A model generated the notes under the pieces. That model had not been told where the DNA came from. It saw only the letters and a program-made list of their open reading frames with translations, and ran no database searches. Below are positions 34,605-43,934 of a DNA stretch of 64,000 nt, one piece after another. The position numbers and the translations under genes are program-made. Every line of letters begins with the position of its first letter. Positions within the stretch are counted from its first letter, which is position 1. The DNA is from Planctomycetota bacterium (lineage in GTDB: Bacteria > Planctomycetota > Planctomycetia > Pirellulales > Pirellulaceae): assembly GCA_014381825.1 (NCBI GenBank), contig JACNKX010000104.1:1-64000 (forward strand), written 5' to 3'.

Positions 34605-37124
34605 ATGACGAACTGCCATCTCCACGCGAGCAGGTTACTGCTCGCAGCGTCAATCTATCTCTCCATCTCGCTCTCTGTTATTGCCGATGACAAATCGGCG
34701 ATACCGCGTTCCGATATCGCGTCGTTCGAGACAACGGTTAAGCCGTTCGTTAGTACTTACTGCATCAAATGCCATGGCTCGAAGCAGCGGAAGGGTGAAA
34801 GACGGTTCGATCAATTACCCGCCGAAATTCAGAGCGACAACGCGCTCGTGGACTTCCAAGACATCCTCGATCAACTCAACCTCGACGAGATGCCTCCCAA
34901 GGATGCACGCCAACCGTCAGCAAACGAGCAACAGGCAGTCATCGATTGGCTGACAGGCAACATCGCCAGCTATCATCGGGATCGCAAGGCCAGCCGCGAT
35001 GAAGCAGTTCTTCGTCGGCTGAATTCTCGCGAGTATCGCAACACCGTTCGCGATCTGTTGCATTTCAACATGACGATGTTCGATCCAACTGCCAGTTTTC
35101 CTCGTGATCAAACGACCGAGCACTTCGATAATGTCGGCGAGACGCTAGTAACCTCTGGACATCTTCTTGCTCGCTACTTGGCGGCGGCGGAGCAAGTTGT
35201 CGATCGCGCGATGACGCCAATCGTCAAACCCGAGATTCGAACGTGGGCATTTCGTGATCACTTCAAACAACAGCCGGAGATCGATCAAGTTCATGGCAAA
35301 ACCAACGGCTTCAGCTACATGACACTGTACGACGTAATCGGTGCGGACAAACCCGAAGGTGCGTATGGGCCGATTCTTGCGTTCAAAGAGGGCGTACCGC
35401 TGGATGGCATCTACGAAATTCGAATCAAAGCAGAAGCGGTCAATCGCCAGCATCCATACGATCCAAAGTTCCTTGGGACTGATCCAGACGAGCCGCTGCG
35501 CCTCGGCATCGTCGGAGGAAATTACTTGGCTGGCCCGCTCCACAAACAACAGCCAATCGAACCGCTGCTCGCTGAGATCGAACTGGCCGACCAGCCGCAG
35601 TGGTACACCGTTCGCGTCTGGATGGATGCAGGCTTTACGCCAAGGTTCACATTCCGCAATGGCCTGATGGATGTGCGAAACTTATGGAGTCAGCTACTCA
35701 AGAAGTATAAGGACGAGTTTCCTCCGCGCTCAAAGCCAGGCATTGTTGAAGCCCGATTCAACGCAATCAAATACGGTAAACTTCCCCAGATCCACATTCA
35801 CGAAATCGAGATCAAAGGTCCGTTCTACGAAACGTGGCCCACAGCAAGTCACCGCGAATTGCTCGGTGACGATTGGGAAATCGTCCAGGAATCGGGAACA
35901 CTCCCGGATGAACTGATGCTCAAACATCTTAGGTCGTTCGCGTCGCGTGCCTACCGACGTCCCGCCACCGCGGACGAGATCGATCGGATCAGGCGAGTTA
36001 TTGCCGTTCGCCGAGAAGCTGAAAGAAGCCCGATCAATGCCTATGCCGATGGCCTGAAGATGGTCCTCTGCTCCCCGAATTTCTTGTACCTAGATGAGCC
36101 ATCGCCATCCGAGCAGAGCCTATCGCCACACGCTCTCGCTTCGCGACTCGCTTATTTTCTTTGGTCCTCGATGCCCGATGACGAGCTGATTGATTTAGCC
36201 GCGCGAGGCCAACTCCAAAAGCCAGACATCTTGGCCGCACAAGTCGAAAGAATGCTCGATGACCCACGATCGGAAGCGTTCGTCGGCGGGTTTCTTGACA
36301 GTTGGTTGACGTTGCGTGACCTTGGGTCGACACCGCCGGACCGGAGTAAGTTTCGCAATTTCTATCATTACGATCTCGACAGCGCAATGCGGCAGGAGAC
36401 TCGACTCTTTACACAGCACTTGATCGACAACGATCTTAGTATCGTGAACTTCCTAGACTCCGACTTCACCTTCGTCAACAAACGTCTGGCAGAACACTAC
36501 GGATGTGATTCACCACAGGGTACTGGATTCGAACTCGTGTCGCTTTCTGATCGACGGCGCGGCGGCTTGCTGGGCCAAGCAAGTGTGCTGACGGTGACGG
36601 CCAATGGTATCGACACGTCGCCGGTTGTCCGCGGTGTATGGCTTCTTGAAAACATCCTCGGTACACCACCCTCGCCACCGCCGCCCGATGTCGAACCGCT
36701 TGATCCCGATATTCGAGGCGCCACAACGATTCGTGATCAATTGAAAAAGCACCGCGACGTCGCCAGCTGCTACGACTGTCACCGCAAGATCGATCCGTTG
36801 GGATTCGCGTTGGAGAACTTTGATCCGATCGGAAACTGGCGAGAGACATACGGACGAAATGCGAGCGTCGATGCTTCCGGAGAACTACCGAACGGAAGAT
36901 CCTTCGACAATATCGAAGGACTCAAGTCGGCACTTCTTGAACAGCGAAATCAATTCGCCCAGGCTCTCACGGAGAAGCTGTTAGCGTACGCGCTCGGCAG
37001 ACATTTAACGCCCGCCGACCGGCCTCACATTGACGCTATTCTCAGGCAGTCCGCCGCCACAGGTGATGGCTTCCGTGAACTCGTCAAACTTGTCGTGGTG
37101 AGCGAGCCGTTTCGCGCGAAGTAG
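34605..37124 (+). CDS. DUF1587/1595/1592/1588/1585 protein with cytochrome-type CxxCH motifs
   Basis: This is a large secreted protein of 839 residues with a signal peptide (about 8-27). A planctomycete cytochrome-C-like motif TYCIKCHG (Cys53, Cys56, His57) comes first, followed by the DUF1587/1595 region (RLNSREYRNTVRDLL), a carbohydrate-binding-like insert (about 200-410), DUF1592 (LASRLAYFLWSSMPDDEL), DUF1588 with a second CYDCH (722-726, CHRKIDPLGFALENFDPIG) and DUF1585 at the end. The two CxxCH motifs suggest haem binding. It is translated 2 bp after its DUF1552 partner. The pair is thought to act in the periplasm on complex organic matter, but no reaction is established. Confidence 0.93.
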   Translation: MTNCHLHASRLLLAASIYLSISLSVIADDKSAIPRSDIASFETTVKPFVSTYCIKCHGSKQRKGERRFDQLPAEIQSDNALVDFQDILDQLNLDEMPPKDARQPSANEQQAVIDWLTGNIASYHRDRKASRDEAVLRRLNSREYRNTVRDLLHFNMTMFDPTASFPRDQTTEHFDNVGETLVTSGHLLARYLAAAEQVVDRAMTPIVKPEIRTWAFRDHFKQQPEIDQVHGKTNGFSYMTLYDVIGADKPEGAYGPILAFKEGVPLDGIYEIRIKAEAVNRQHPYDPKFLGTDPDEPLRLGIVGGNYLAGPLHKQQPIEPLLAEIELADQPQWYTVRVWMDAGFTPRFTFRNGLMDVRNLWSQLLKKYKDEFPPRSKPGIVEARFNAIKYGKLPQIHIHEIEIKGPFYETWPTASHRELLGDDWEIVQESGTLPDELMLKHLRSFASRAYRRPATADEIDRIRRVIAVRREAERSPINAYADGLKMVLCSPNFLYLDEPSPSEQSLSPHALASRLAYFLWSSMPDDELIDLAARGQLQKPDILAAQVERMLDDPRSEAFVGGFLDSWLTLRDLGSTPPDRSKFRNFYHYDLDSAMRQETRLFTQHLIDNDLSIVNFLDSDFTFVNKRLAEHYGCDSPQGTGFELVSLSDRRRGGLLGQASVLTVTANGIDTSPVVRGVWLLENILGTPPSPPPPDVEPLDPDIRGATTIRDQLKKHRDVASCYDCHRKIDPLGFALENFDPIGNWRETYGRNASVDASGELPNGRSFDNIEGLKSALLEQRNQFAQALTEKLLAYALGRHLTPADRPHIDAILRQSAATGDGFRELVKLVVVSEPFRAK

Positions 37125-37317
37125 GCACGCGAATGGGACCACTCACGAGTGAAACAAAACTTTCCATGCTGGGTGGTACTGGAGCACCCACCCTCGAACA
37201 CATGTATTGCTTACTGTGAGCATGGCTTTGGGCCGCTGTCCCCGTGGGGCAACATGACTTCGCTGACGCCATCCATCCTCGCAGGAGACTTCGGCGCATG
37301 AGACAAGGTACTTGCCG

Positions 37318-37977
37318 ATGACGACAGATCCCGAAAAGCTCAACGAAGCAATTGCTTTACTCGCTCATACCCAGTCGCAAAAACGCAAGTCCGGTGCGAA
37401 GCGACTAAGAAAGCTCGCGGATCGTCAAGCGGGTCCGGCGATCCTGGCGGCGTTGCAAAAGGAACTCCTGGATCCACGAACCTGGTCCGCGCAATACCAA
37501 ATGATCCTCGCTCTGGGGTTCTGCGAGTACCGGCCAGCATTGCCTTTCATTTGGGAGCTGGCCAGACGCGAGACGGAACATACGACGCTCTACCACGGAC
37601 TCGGTGACGCGATCGTGCGCATCGGGCACGACTCGGCAAGCGACATGACACCGGTCTTCGAGACGATTGACAACGGGAGGTTTCAATTGATCAACGGTGC
37701 CTTGCAGGCGATGGCGTTGCTGCGAATGATCCCGAGCGAGTCCGAAATCATTGAGCTGCTCCGGATCGCCGAGCTACCCGCGGCAGTTCAGGCGGTGCGA
37801 GGCTATCCGAACGACCCGCGTGGATTGAGACAGTGGGTTGCAGCTGCAGCGGCTGGATGGCCCCGTGAACTTGTGCTTGAGTTTCTTAATCGCTGTCTAC
37901 CTTCCACAGACCACCAATTGCAATTGGCTGCCGAGCAGTCGTTGAAAGGCAGGTACGTCAAGTGGAGTCCGTACTAG
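37318..37977 (+). CDS. HEAT-like repeat protein
   Basis: This 219-residue cytoplasmic-looking protein is built of helical pairs of the HEAT/PBS-lyase type (RRLRKLADRQAGPAILAAL-like, MILALGFCEYRPALPFIWELA, LINGALQAMALLRMIPSE). Such proteins are binding scaffolds. The partner is unknown. The ATG at 37318 is taken as start; a TTG two codons earlier is possible. A second HEAT protein lies 104 bp downstream on the same strand. The 190-bp spacer before it shows no clear element. Confidence 0.7.
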   Translation: MTTDPEKLNEAIALLAHTQSQKRKSGAKRLRKLADRQAGPAILAALQKELLDPRTWSAQYQMILALGFCEYRPALPFIWELARRETEHTTLYHGLGDAIVRIGHDSASDMTPVFETIDNGRFQLINGALQAMALLRMIPSESEIIELLRIAELPAAVQAVRGYPNDPRGLRQWVAAAAAGWPRELVLEFLNRCLPSTDHQLQLAAEQSLKGRYVKWSPY

Positions 37978-38080
37978 TCGCGCCACACGCCTCATCCTCG
38001 ATTGGTGATGACCAGAACCGACGTGCAAAAGATACAAGAGAATAGATCCAGCCGTGGAAATATGTGTATAACTCAGGCTC

Positions 38081-38677
38081 ATGATTGAAGCGATTGCCAC
38101 ACTCGACGCACTCGAAGCCAACATGTCGCGAGCACTTTACCGCTGTCGCTTCGACGCGGAACATCGCGATGCAACGCTTCCGGTACTCGCCGCACTGCTT
38201 GCCGAGGACGACACTGCGATCAGGCAGCGAGCGATGCGGGCGGTTGCCACGATTGGTCACTGCGATACTACTCGCGCTCTGGCTGCGCTTGTACCTTTGC
38301 TATGTGCAAACTTGCTGCACGCAGATGAGCTGACGCGCGGAACAGCAGTTGGTGCATTGTTCGCCGTCGGACAGGATAACCCGGAGGCCGCAGTTCCCGC
38401 ACTAATTGACGCCTGTGATGCCGAATCATTGCTCGACCGATCGTTGCTCGCCCTCATCGAGATGGGCGAGGCCGCTCGATCGGCGGTACCATGTTTCCGC
38501 CGGTTTGCAACACACCGCAACGGCAAGATCCGGCGTCTCGTCATGCGCGGACTCGGAGCCATCGGTGCTGATGACGAAGACTCTCGTACCGTCTTGAATG
38601 CCGGACTGCGTGATCCGAACAAGAGGGTTCGAGATATGGCTCAGAAAGCACTAGTGAAAGTGAATGAGTGTCAGTAG
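38081..38677 (+). CDS. HEAT-repeat protein
   Basis: The 198-residue protein contains about five HEAT repeats (PVLAALLAEDDTAIRQRAMRA; ELTRGTAVGALFAVGQDNPEAAVPALIDA in parts; KIRRLVMRGLGAIGADDEDS; NKRVRDMAQKALVKV). The start, the first ATG of the frame, fits the first helix. It probably mediates protein-protein contacts, but nothing shows with what. It follows another helical-repeat gene. Confidence 0.75.
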   Translation: MIEAIATLDALEANMSRALYRCRFDAEHRDATLPVLAALLAEDDTAIRQRAMRAVATIGHCDTTRALAALVPLLCANLLHADELTRGTAVGALFAVGQDNPEAAVPALIDACDAESLLDRSLLALIEMGEAARSAVPCFRRFATHRNGKIRRLVMRGLGAIGADDEDSRTVLNAGLRDPNKRVRDMAQKALVKVNECQ

Positions 38678-38795
38678 TGTCTGCGATCCCTCGCCGCCAC
38701 AGCGGCGGAGCGAAGTTGCTTTTGGCCACGAGCCCGGTTGGCTACGCCTTTAATAGAATACTTCTTTGTTGAAGATCCAGGGAGTGAAATCGGAG

Positions 38796-38918
38796 ATGGA
38801 CAAGGCGCGGATCGAGGGCCGAACAGCTCATCGACTCAACTCGGATTGGTCAATGCCGAGTTCCGACAATGGTCCTCCGAATAGTGACACCTCGAGCCCG
38901 CAACCACGTCGCAGGTAG
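38796..38918 (+). CDS. Possible small ORF (40 residues) upstream of the next gene
   Basis: An ATG at 38796 opens 40 codons (MDKARIEGRTAHRLNSDW...) ending in TAG only 3 bases before the next start. A GGGAG lies 11 bases upstream of the ATG. It is hydrophilic with no recognised domain. It could be a leader peptide or chance; the surrounding 244-bp gap holds nothing else clear. Confidence 0.2.
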   Translation: MDKARIEGRTAHRLNSDWSMPSSDNGPPNSDTSSPQPRRR

Positions 38919-38921
38919 ATC

Positions 38922-39383
38922 ATGCCCTACTACATGACGTTCTTCGTCGATCATCCCGACAAAGTCGCCTTTGCCGATATCGAAACGGGCCTAAAGCGCG
39001 AAGACCATAATTATCACATCGATGTTTTGGATCGTGACGTGTTGGATCACTTCGATACATCGAACCTCTATTACGGCGACGAAGCCTACGCACGAATTGA
39101 AATCAACCGCCCAAAAGAAGCACTTTTCCGTTCCGAAATCCAGGAACGTGTCGAAGCTGTGCAAGATGGTGGCGAGGGCCAGACGTCGCGGGTCATCAAG
39201 ATTTTACGGCAGACGAACACGATCGTTCGCGTGCATGTGCTTTGGCAGAACCGTGCTACCGAATTGACGCTCAGCAGTCTGCAGCCACTTTGGGATTGGT
39301 TATTTCTTTTCCGTTCCGGCGTCCTTCACGCTGATGGTGAAGGGTTCTACGACGAAGAAGGAATGATCGTCGAGACCCGGTAG
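38922..39383 (+). CDS. Hypothetical protein, 153 residues
   Basis: I do not recognise this protein. It is acidic, rich in aromatic residues and predicted alpha/beta, with no signal peptide or transmembrane helix. The ordered-looking ends (MPYYMTFFVDHPDKVAFADIE in parts, WLFLFRSGVLHADGEGFYDE) suggest a real folded protein. It stands between a HEAT gene and a convergent minus-strand gene, with about 225 bp of featureless spacer after it. Confidence 0.6.
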   Translation: MPYYMTFFVDHPDKVAFADIETGLKREDHNYHIDVLDRDVLDHFDTSNLYYGDEAYARIEINRPKEALFRSEIQERVEAVQDGGEGQTSRVIKILRQTNTIVRVHVLWQNRATELTLSSLQPLWDWLFLFRSGVLHADGEGFYDEEGMIVETR

Positions 39384-39610
39384 CCGCTTCACAAAACTCG
39401 ATTCAACATGCCACCTAGTTGCCTGAACCGGAATGGCATTCATCGCCGACAACCATTGGCGATCGTGCCCACCCCATGAGACGGATGAACGCGTCATCGA
39501 GAAGGCGGGCGTGGATCGTTTACGGAGAGGTGGCCTGTGATATGTCCCGATTTTATACACAGCGATGCTAAGAGAATCGGTCAAGCAACGGGCGACAGAC
39601 TGAGCGACGG

Positions 39611-40054
39611 CTATCCGCCAGTCCGCATCATGTACAGCCGCTGTACCTCGCGCATGCAGCACTGTCCATCTGCGGCGAGTACTCGGCAATTCGAGTCATC
39701 CGATTTGGACTTCGCAAGCAACTCTCGAATTCGAGTCGGTGTTCCGTCGCTGACGTCAGCTTCGAGATCTTCGATCGTGAAACCGAAGCAGGCACAGATC
39801 GGTGCATCGGCATCTTTGGGATACACGGGCGATCGTAGTTCCTCAACCGACACGCGGCTCTCAAATAAATCGAAGTAGGCAATGTCGCACTTCATAAAGC
39901 TACAGAACCAAGCTGCGTCGCTCATTCGTGATCGCACTTCTTCTTGAACATGATGATCGAGGGTCGCCTCGCTTACCGCACTGCCAAGCGAGCCACAGTG
40001 CGGGCAGTATGCTTTGCCGTCGAATTCTGGTTCACGTACAAATGCTTTGTTCAA
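39611..40054 (-). CDS. Stand-alone CopZ N-terminal-like zinc/[2Fe-2S]-binding protein
   Basis: The 147-residue protein carries nine cysteines in the arrangement of the N-terminal domain of Archaeoglobus CopZ: CPHC (17-20), a WFCSFMKC pair (51, 56), ICACFGFT (87, 89; a BFD-like iron-sulfur signature), then C123 and CC (132-133). In CopZ this domain binds a zinc ion and a [2Fe-2S] cluster and is joined to a copper-binding HMA domain. No HMA domain and no copper ATPase are present here, so it may act in iron-sulfur or redox chemistry rather than copper transfer. It is transcribed divergently from the DUF1570 gene. The family call rests on cysteine spacing and flanking motifs. Confidence 0.7.
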   Translation of the reverse strand: MNKAFVREPEFDGKAYCPHCGSLGSAVSEATLDHHVQEEVRSRMSDAAWFCSFMKCDIAYFDLFESRVSVEELRSPVYPKDADAPICACFGFTIEDLEADVSDGTPTRIRELLAKSKSDDSNCRVLAADGQCCMREVQRLYMMRTGG

Positions 40055-40221
40055 CTGCGTTGATCCCGTATTCGAATTCCGGCTGGTTCAGCAACCGTCA
40101 CATGGTACGGTATTCTGCGAGTTGGGGCTTCCGGTCGCCGACCGGGAATACGCGGACGATCCTGGCCGAATAGGATTCCAGAGCGCATATTGTATAGACC
40201 GACAACGAGGCGCAAGCATTC

Positions 40222-41640
40222 ATGTTCGCATCTAGAACCCACCCGATGTATTGCTCGATCGCAGCTGGTTGTTTACTTCTACTGGCTTGCCGCGAGATGT
40301 CAGCACAAGATTCCGCGCCCCGGCTCGATGCGTCGGCGTTGCGATTCGAACGAATCATTCTCAAAGACGGTACGACCTACGACGGATGGTTGCAGTCCAA
40401 GAGCGAAATGGAAATCGAGTTCGTGGAGATCTTTCGTCGGCCCGGAATGCCGATGAGCGCGACGGTCCGAATCGTCGATCCGGCAACCATCGAGAATTAC
40501 GTGGCCGTCGATCCCGTGAGCCGCCAAACGCTTGCCGATCACGTCCACCGACTGCGACATCGCGTCGCGATCGAGGCAGGCAACCAACAGCGCGTCGCAC
40601 TCGTTGCCGCTGCCGAAGCCAGCTCACACGCGTGGGAATACTCGGGCCCTTGGTTTCATTTGAGCAGCACAGCCGACAACGAATCAACGCGCCGATGCAT
40701 CGTACGAATCGAACAGATCTTTCGCGCGTATCGCCAGCTGATCCCAATCGCGCTCGTAGACCAAAGACCGTTGCATGTCGTTCTGTATGGGTCCGTGGAT
40801 GAATATCAGACCGCCCTAAGAACGCTCGGCATCGAGATCCAAAACCTGGCATTCTACGCTTCGCGCGATCGGACAATCTTTGCCGGAGCCGAGTTGACGA
40901 GCTATTCGCGGCGACTGGACCGGATTCGAGCGGCGCACGAGGAGACCCTTCGAGGCCTGGACACTGACGGCGTACGATTCCGATTACAGTTGAAGGCATT
41001 CAGCGAGAAGCTCGCCGATCAAGGTGTTGGACGGGAGCAGATCAAGGAGGAGATGGCTCGGCGTAATGCGGCGTGGAAACGAGAACGATTGCTGGTCGAA
41101 CGCCAAATCAGCGAGACAAATCGGCGCAACGCAGCTGCATTCGCCGAAATCACGGATCGTATGTTTCGGCGTCTGTATCACGAAGCGTTCCATGCACATC
41201 TTGCCGGCTACGTCGTCGCCAATGGTCCGATTTCGATTGACCGTTGGTTGAATGAAGGACTCGCACAGATCTTTGAAGTCGGGCAATTGGATGGAGACGC
41301 ACTACGCATTGACGCCCCTAACGCGGCGGTGCTTGCACGACTCCAGCGAGATCTCGCTAGCACTCAAACGCTATCATTGTCCGACTTGTTGTTCTCGAAC
41401 GACCAGGACTTTCTCACCTCCCATGCACAAATCGCTCCTGCGAAACATTATGACTATGCGTGGGGACTGGCCTATTACCTAACAATTGAGCAACAACTGC
41501 TCGACCCCAAGTCGCTAGCAGCTCTTCAGTCGCGCGCGGATCGGTCAAAACTCGAACGATTCGAAGCGTTGATCGGTAAGCCAATTCGTGAATTCGAAGT
41601 CGAATGGCGAAATGCGATGCTAAGACTGTCGCCGCCATAG
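40222..41640 (+). CDS. DUF1570-type secreted putative metallopeptidase
   Basis: The 472-residue protein has an N-terminal export signal with a possible lipobox (LLLLAC, about 18-23) and a C-terminal gluzincin-like site: HEAFH (320-324) followed by Glu345 in WLNEGLAQIFE. This HExxH-x20-E pattern is that of zinc peptidases and occurs in planctomycetal DUF1570 proteins. The central part is a long charged helix region (about 240-310). Substrate is unknown; it is likely periplasmic or lipid-anchored. It ends 176 bp before flhA; no shared promoter is evident. Confidence 0.8.
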   Translation: MFASRTHPMYCSIAAGCLLLLACREMSAQDSAPRLDASALRFERIILKDGTTYDGWLQSKSEMEIEFVEIFRRPGMPMSATVRIVDPATIENYVAVDPVSRQTLADHVHRLRHRVAIEAGNQQRVALVAAAEASSHAWEYSGPWFHLSSTADNESTRRCIVRIEQIFRAYRQLIPIALVDQRPLHVVLYGSVDEYQTALRTLGIEIQNLAFYASRDRTIFAGAELTSYSRRLDRIRAAHEETLRGLDTDGVRFRLQLKAFSEKLADQGVGREQIKEEMARRNAAWKRERLLVERQISETNRRNAAAFAEITDRMFRRLYHEAFHAHLAGYVVANGPISIDRWLNEGLAQIFEVGQLDGDALRIDAPNAAVLARLQRDLASTQTLSLSDLLFSNDQDFLTSHAQIAPAKHYDYAWGLAYYLTIEQQLLDPKSLAALQSRADRSKLERFEALIGKPIREFEVEWRNAMLRLSPP

Positions 41641-41816
41641 TGTCTGGTAGTCCGGCTCGTCACTGCTCCCCAATGACCGCTGGAAAACACGGTCCAGCGA
41701 AACCGATCTGGACACTCATCACCTGTTTGAGTACCTTCCCGCCCTCTTCTTTGCAGCGTTTCCCGCTGTTGAATTGATCATTTCCGTTGCAATAACCAAG
41801 TCTCAAACGGCACACG

Positions 41817-43892
41817 ATGAATCGCCTCTCCGGCTGGAAAGACCTGATTCTTCCGGTCGGGATCATCACCAGTGTACTGGTGATCCTGGTCCCGCTACCG
41901 CCAGCAATCTTGGATCTGCTGTTGGCTGTGAATATCACGGTCGCGGTCATCGTTTTGCTCACCACAGTATACGTCAAAACACCACTTGAGTTTAGCATCT
42001 TCCCGTCGCTTCTGCTGGCTACGACGTTGGCAAGACTCGTCCTGAACGTCGCTTCGACACGACTGATTCTGACGCGTGCCGCCACAGACGACATGAACGC
42101 GGCGGGCGGCGTCATCAAGAGCTTCGGAGAATTCGTCGCAGGCAACGACATCGTTGTTGGCTTGATCATTTTCGTCATCATCATCGTGATTCAATTCGTC
42201 GTGATCACAAAAGGTGCGACGCGTATTAGCGAAGTTGCCGCCAGGTTCGCCTTGGACGGAATGCCTGGACGACAAATGGCGATCGATGCCGATCTGAATG
42301 CCGGCGTGATCGATGAACACGAAGCGCAAACACGTCGCGATGAAATCACTCAACAAGCCGACTTCTATGGAGCGATGGACGGTGCGAGTAAGTTCGTTCG
42401 TGGTGACGCAGTTGCTGGCATTCTGATTACGCTGATTAATGTTGTCGGCGGCTTGATCATCGGTGTCGTCGAACATGGAATGTCTTTGATGCAGGCAGGC
42501 GAATTATTCACGCGTCTGACAATCGGTGACGGCCTCGTCAGCCAAGTACCTGCCTTGCTAGTCTCTCTAGCCGCAGCTCTGCTGGTGACGCGGAGTACGC
42601 AAAAAATCAACTTGCCGGTTCAGTTCCTCGATCAACTGTTCTCTCGTCCGCAGGCCCTCCTGGTCGCGGGTTCGTTCCTTGGCGTTCTCATTTTCACGAA
42701 TCTCCCCAAGGTGCCTCTGGTCATCATCGCCGGGAGCTGCGTGGTGCTAGCCCTCCAATTACGGCGTAAAGAAGCAGCACAAGCTAAACGCGAAGTCGCC
42801 AACGAGCACGCCGCCTCCGAAGAAGCCAATAAGAAAGAAGAGCGGATCGAAGATTTCCTCGCCGTCGATCCGATGGAGATGGAAATCGGCGTCGGTCTAA
42901 TCCGACTTGCGGACCCGAATCGCGGCGGTGATTTGCTACCACGTATCACGGGCGTTCGGCAGGCGGTCGCGAGCGAAATCGGCATCGTGCTACCGAAGGT
43001 TCGTATCCGCGATAACATGCGTCTCGACGAACGCACATATCGAGTCAAGATCGCCAACAATACCGTCGCCGAGGGCGTGGTGCATCCCGATCGCCTGCTG
43101 GCGATGGAATCGGGGCTGACCAGCGGCAAGATCGCCGGTGAAGAGACTCGCGATCCCGCGTTCCAGCAACCAGCCGTCTGGATCGATCCCGGCGTTCGCG
43201 AACGCGCCGAAATGCTCGGCTATACACCGGTTGAACCCGCCGCCGTACTCGCTACACACTTGAAAGAAGTCGTACGCCAACATGCGGACGAGTTGCTCAC
43301 GCGTGATGCGACGAAGCGGTTGCTCGACGAGCTGCATAATTCTTCACCCGCTGTCGTCGATGAGTTGATTCCCGGCGTGATGAAATTGGGCGACGTTCAA
43401 CAAGTTCTACACATGCTACTGCGTGAGCAAGTCTCCATTCGGCAGTTGAGCGTCATACTCGAAACACTCGGTGACTATGCCAGCCGGACGAAAGACCCGG
43501 TCTGGCTTACCGAGTACGCCCGACATCGATTGGCTCGAACGATTTGTACGCGATATCGAGACGCCGAGAAGCGATTGCACGTCATAACGCTTGATCCCGC
43601 TCTCGAAGATCGGATCGCCGCCGGAATTGAACACAGCGAGCGCGGGCTGTATGTCCGAATGTCCCCGCCTGCTATCGAAAAGACATGCGAGTTGATCGCC
43701 GATGAACTAAGAACCCTGACGCAAACGAGCCGTAAGCCGATCGTTCTCGTCAGCCCACAGATTCGCCCCGGATTGCGACAGTTGACCTCGTCGAACCTGC
43801 CGCATTTGATCGTCTTGAGCTACAACGAAATCACTCGCGATACGATTATCGAGTCACTTGGAATCGTCACGGACGCGACACCAGATAGCTGA
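41817..43892 (+). CDS. flhA: Flagellar export gate protein FlhA
   Basis: FlhA is the large export-gate protein; its nonameric cytoplasmic ring receives chaperone-substrate complexes. The 691-residue protein has eight transmembrane helices in the first 330 residues, the FHIPEP signature region (KGATRISEVAARFALDGMPG, QMAIDADLNAGVIDEHEA) and a full cytoplasmic domain (IGVGLIRLADPN, RVRDNMRL-like VRIRDNMRLDE, GDVQQVLHMLLREQVSIRQL). It opens the second flagellar block, 8.6 kb past flhB, and flhF follows after 42 bp. Confidence 0.97.
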   Translation: MNRLSGWKDLILPVGIITSVLVILVPLPPAILDLLLAVNITVAVIVLLTTVYVKTPLEFSIFPSLLLATTLARLVLNVASTRLILTRAATDDMNAAGGVIKSFGEFVAGNDIVVGLIIFVIIIVIQFVVITKGATRISEVAARFALDGMPGRQMAIDADLNAGVIDEHEAQTRRDEITQQADFYGAMDGASKFVRGDAVAGILITLINVVGGLIIGVVEHGMSLMQAGELFTRLTIGDGLVSQVPALLVSLAAALLVTRSTQKINLPVQFLDQLFSRPQALLVAGSFLGVLIFTNLPKVPLVIIAGSCVVLALQLRRKEAAQAKREVANEHAASEEANKKEERIEDFLAVDPMEMEIGVGLIRLADPNRGGDLLPRITGVRQAVASEIGIVLPKVRIRDNMRLDERTYRVKIANNTVAEGVVHPDRLLAMESGLTSGKIAGEETRDPAFQQPAVWIDPGVRERAEMLGYTPVEPAAVLATHLKEVVRQHADELLTRDATKRLLDELHNSSPAVVDELIPGVMKLGDVQQVLHMLLREQVSIRQLSVILETLGDYASRTKDPVWLTEYARHRLARTICTRYRDAEKRLHVITLDPALEDRIAAGIEHSERGLYVRMSPPAIEKTCELIADELRTLTQTSRKPIVLVSPQIRPGLRQLTSSNLPHLIVLSYNEITRDTIIESLGIVTDATPDS

Positions 43893-43934
43893 CAACTTGA
43901 TTATTCTCAACAACCTGTAGATCGGTAAAACCGC

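Noticed and set aside
40361-40999. 212-codon minus-strand frame
   Set aside because: It lies fully within the DUF1570 gene, and its arginine/serine-rich composition indicates a shadow.
41895-42476. 193-codon minus-strand frame inside flhA
   Set aside because: It is antisense to the transmembrane part of flhA and is very Asp/Arg/Gln-rich with no family features.
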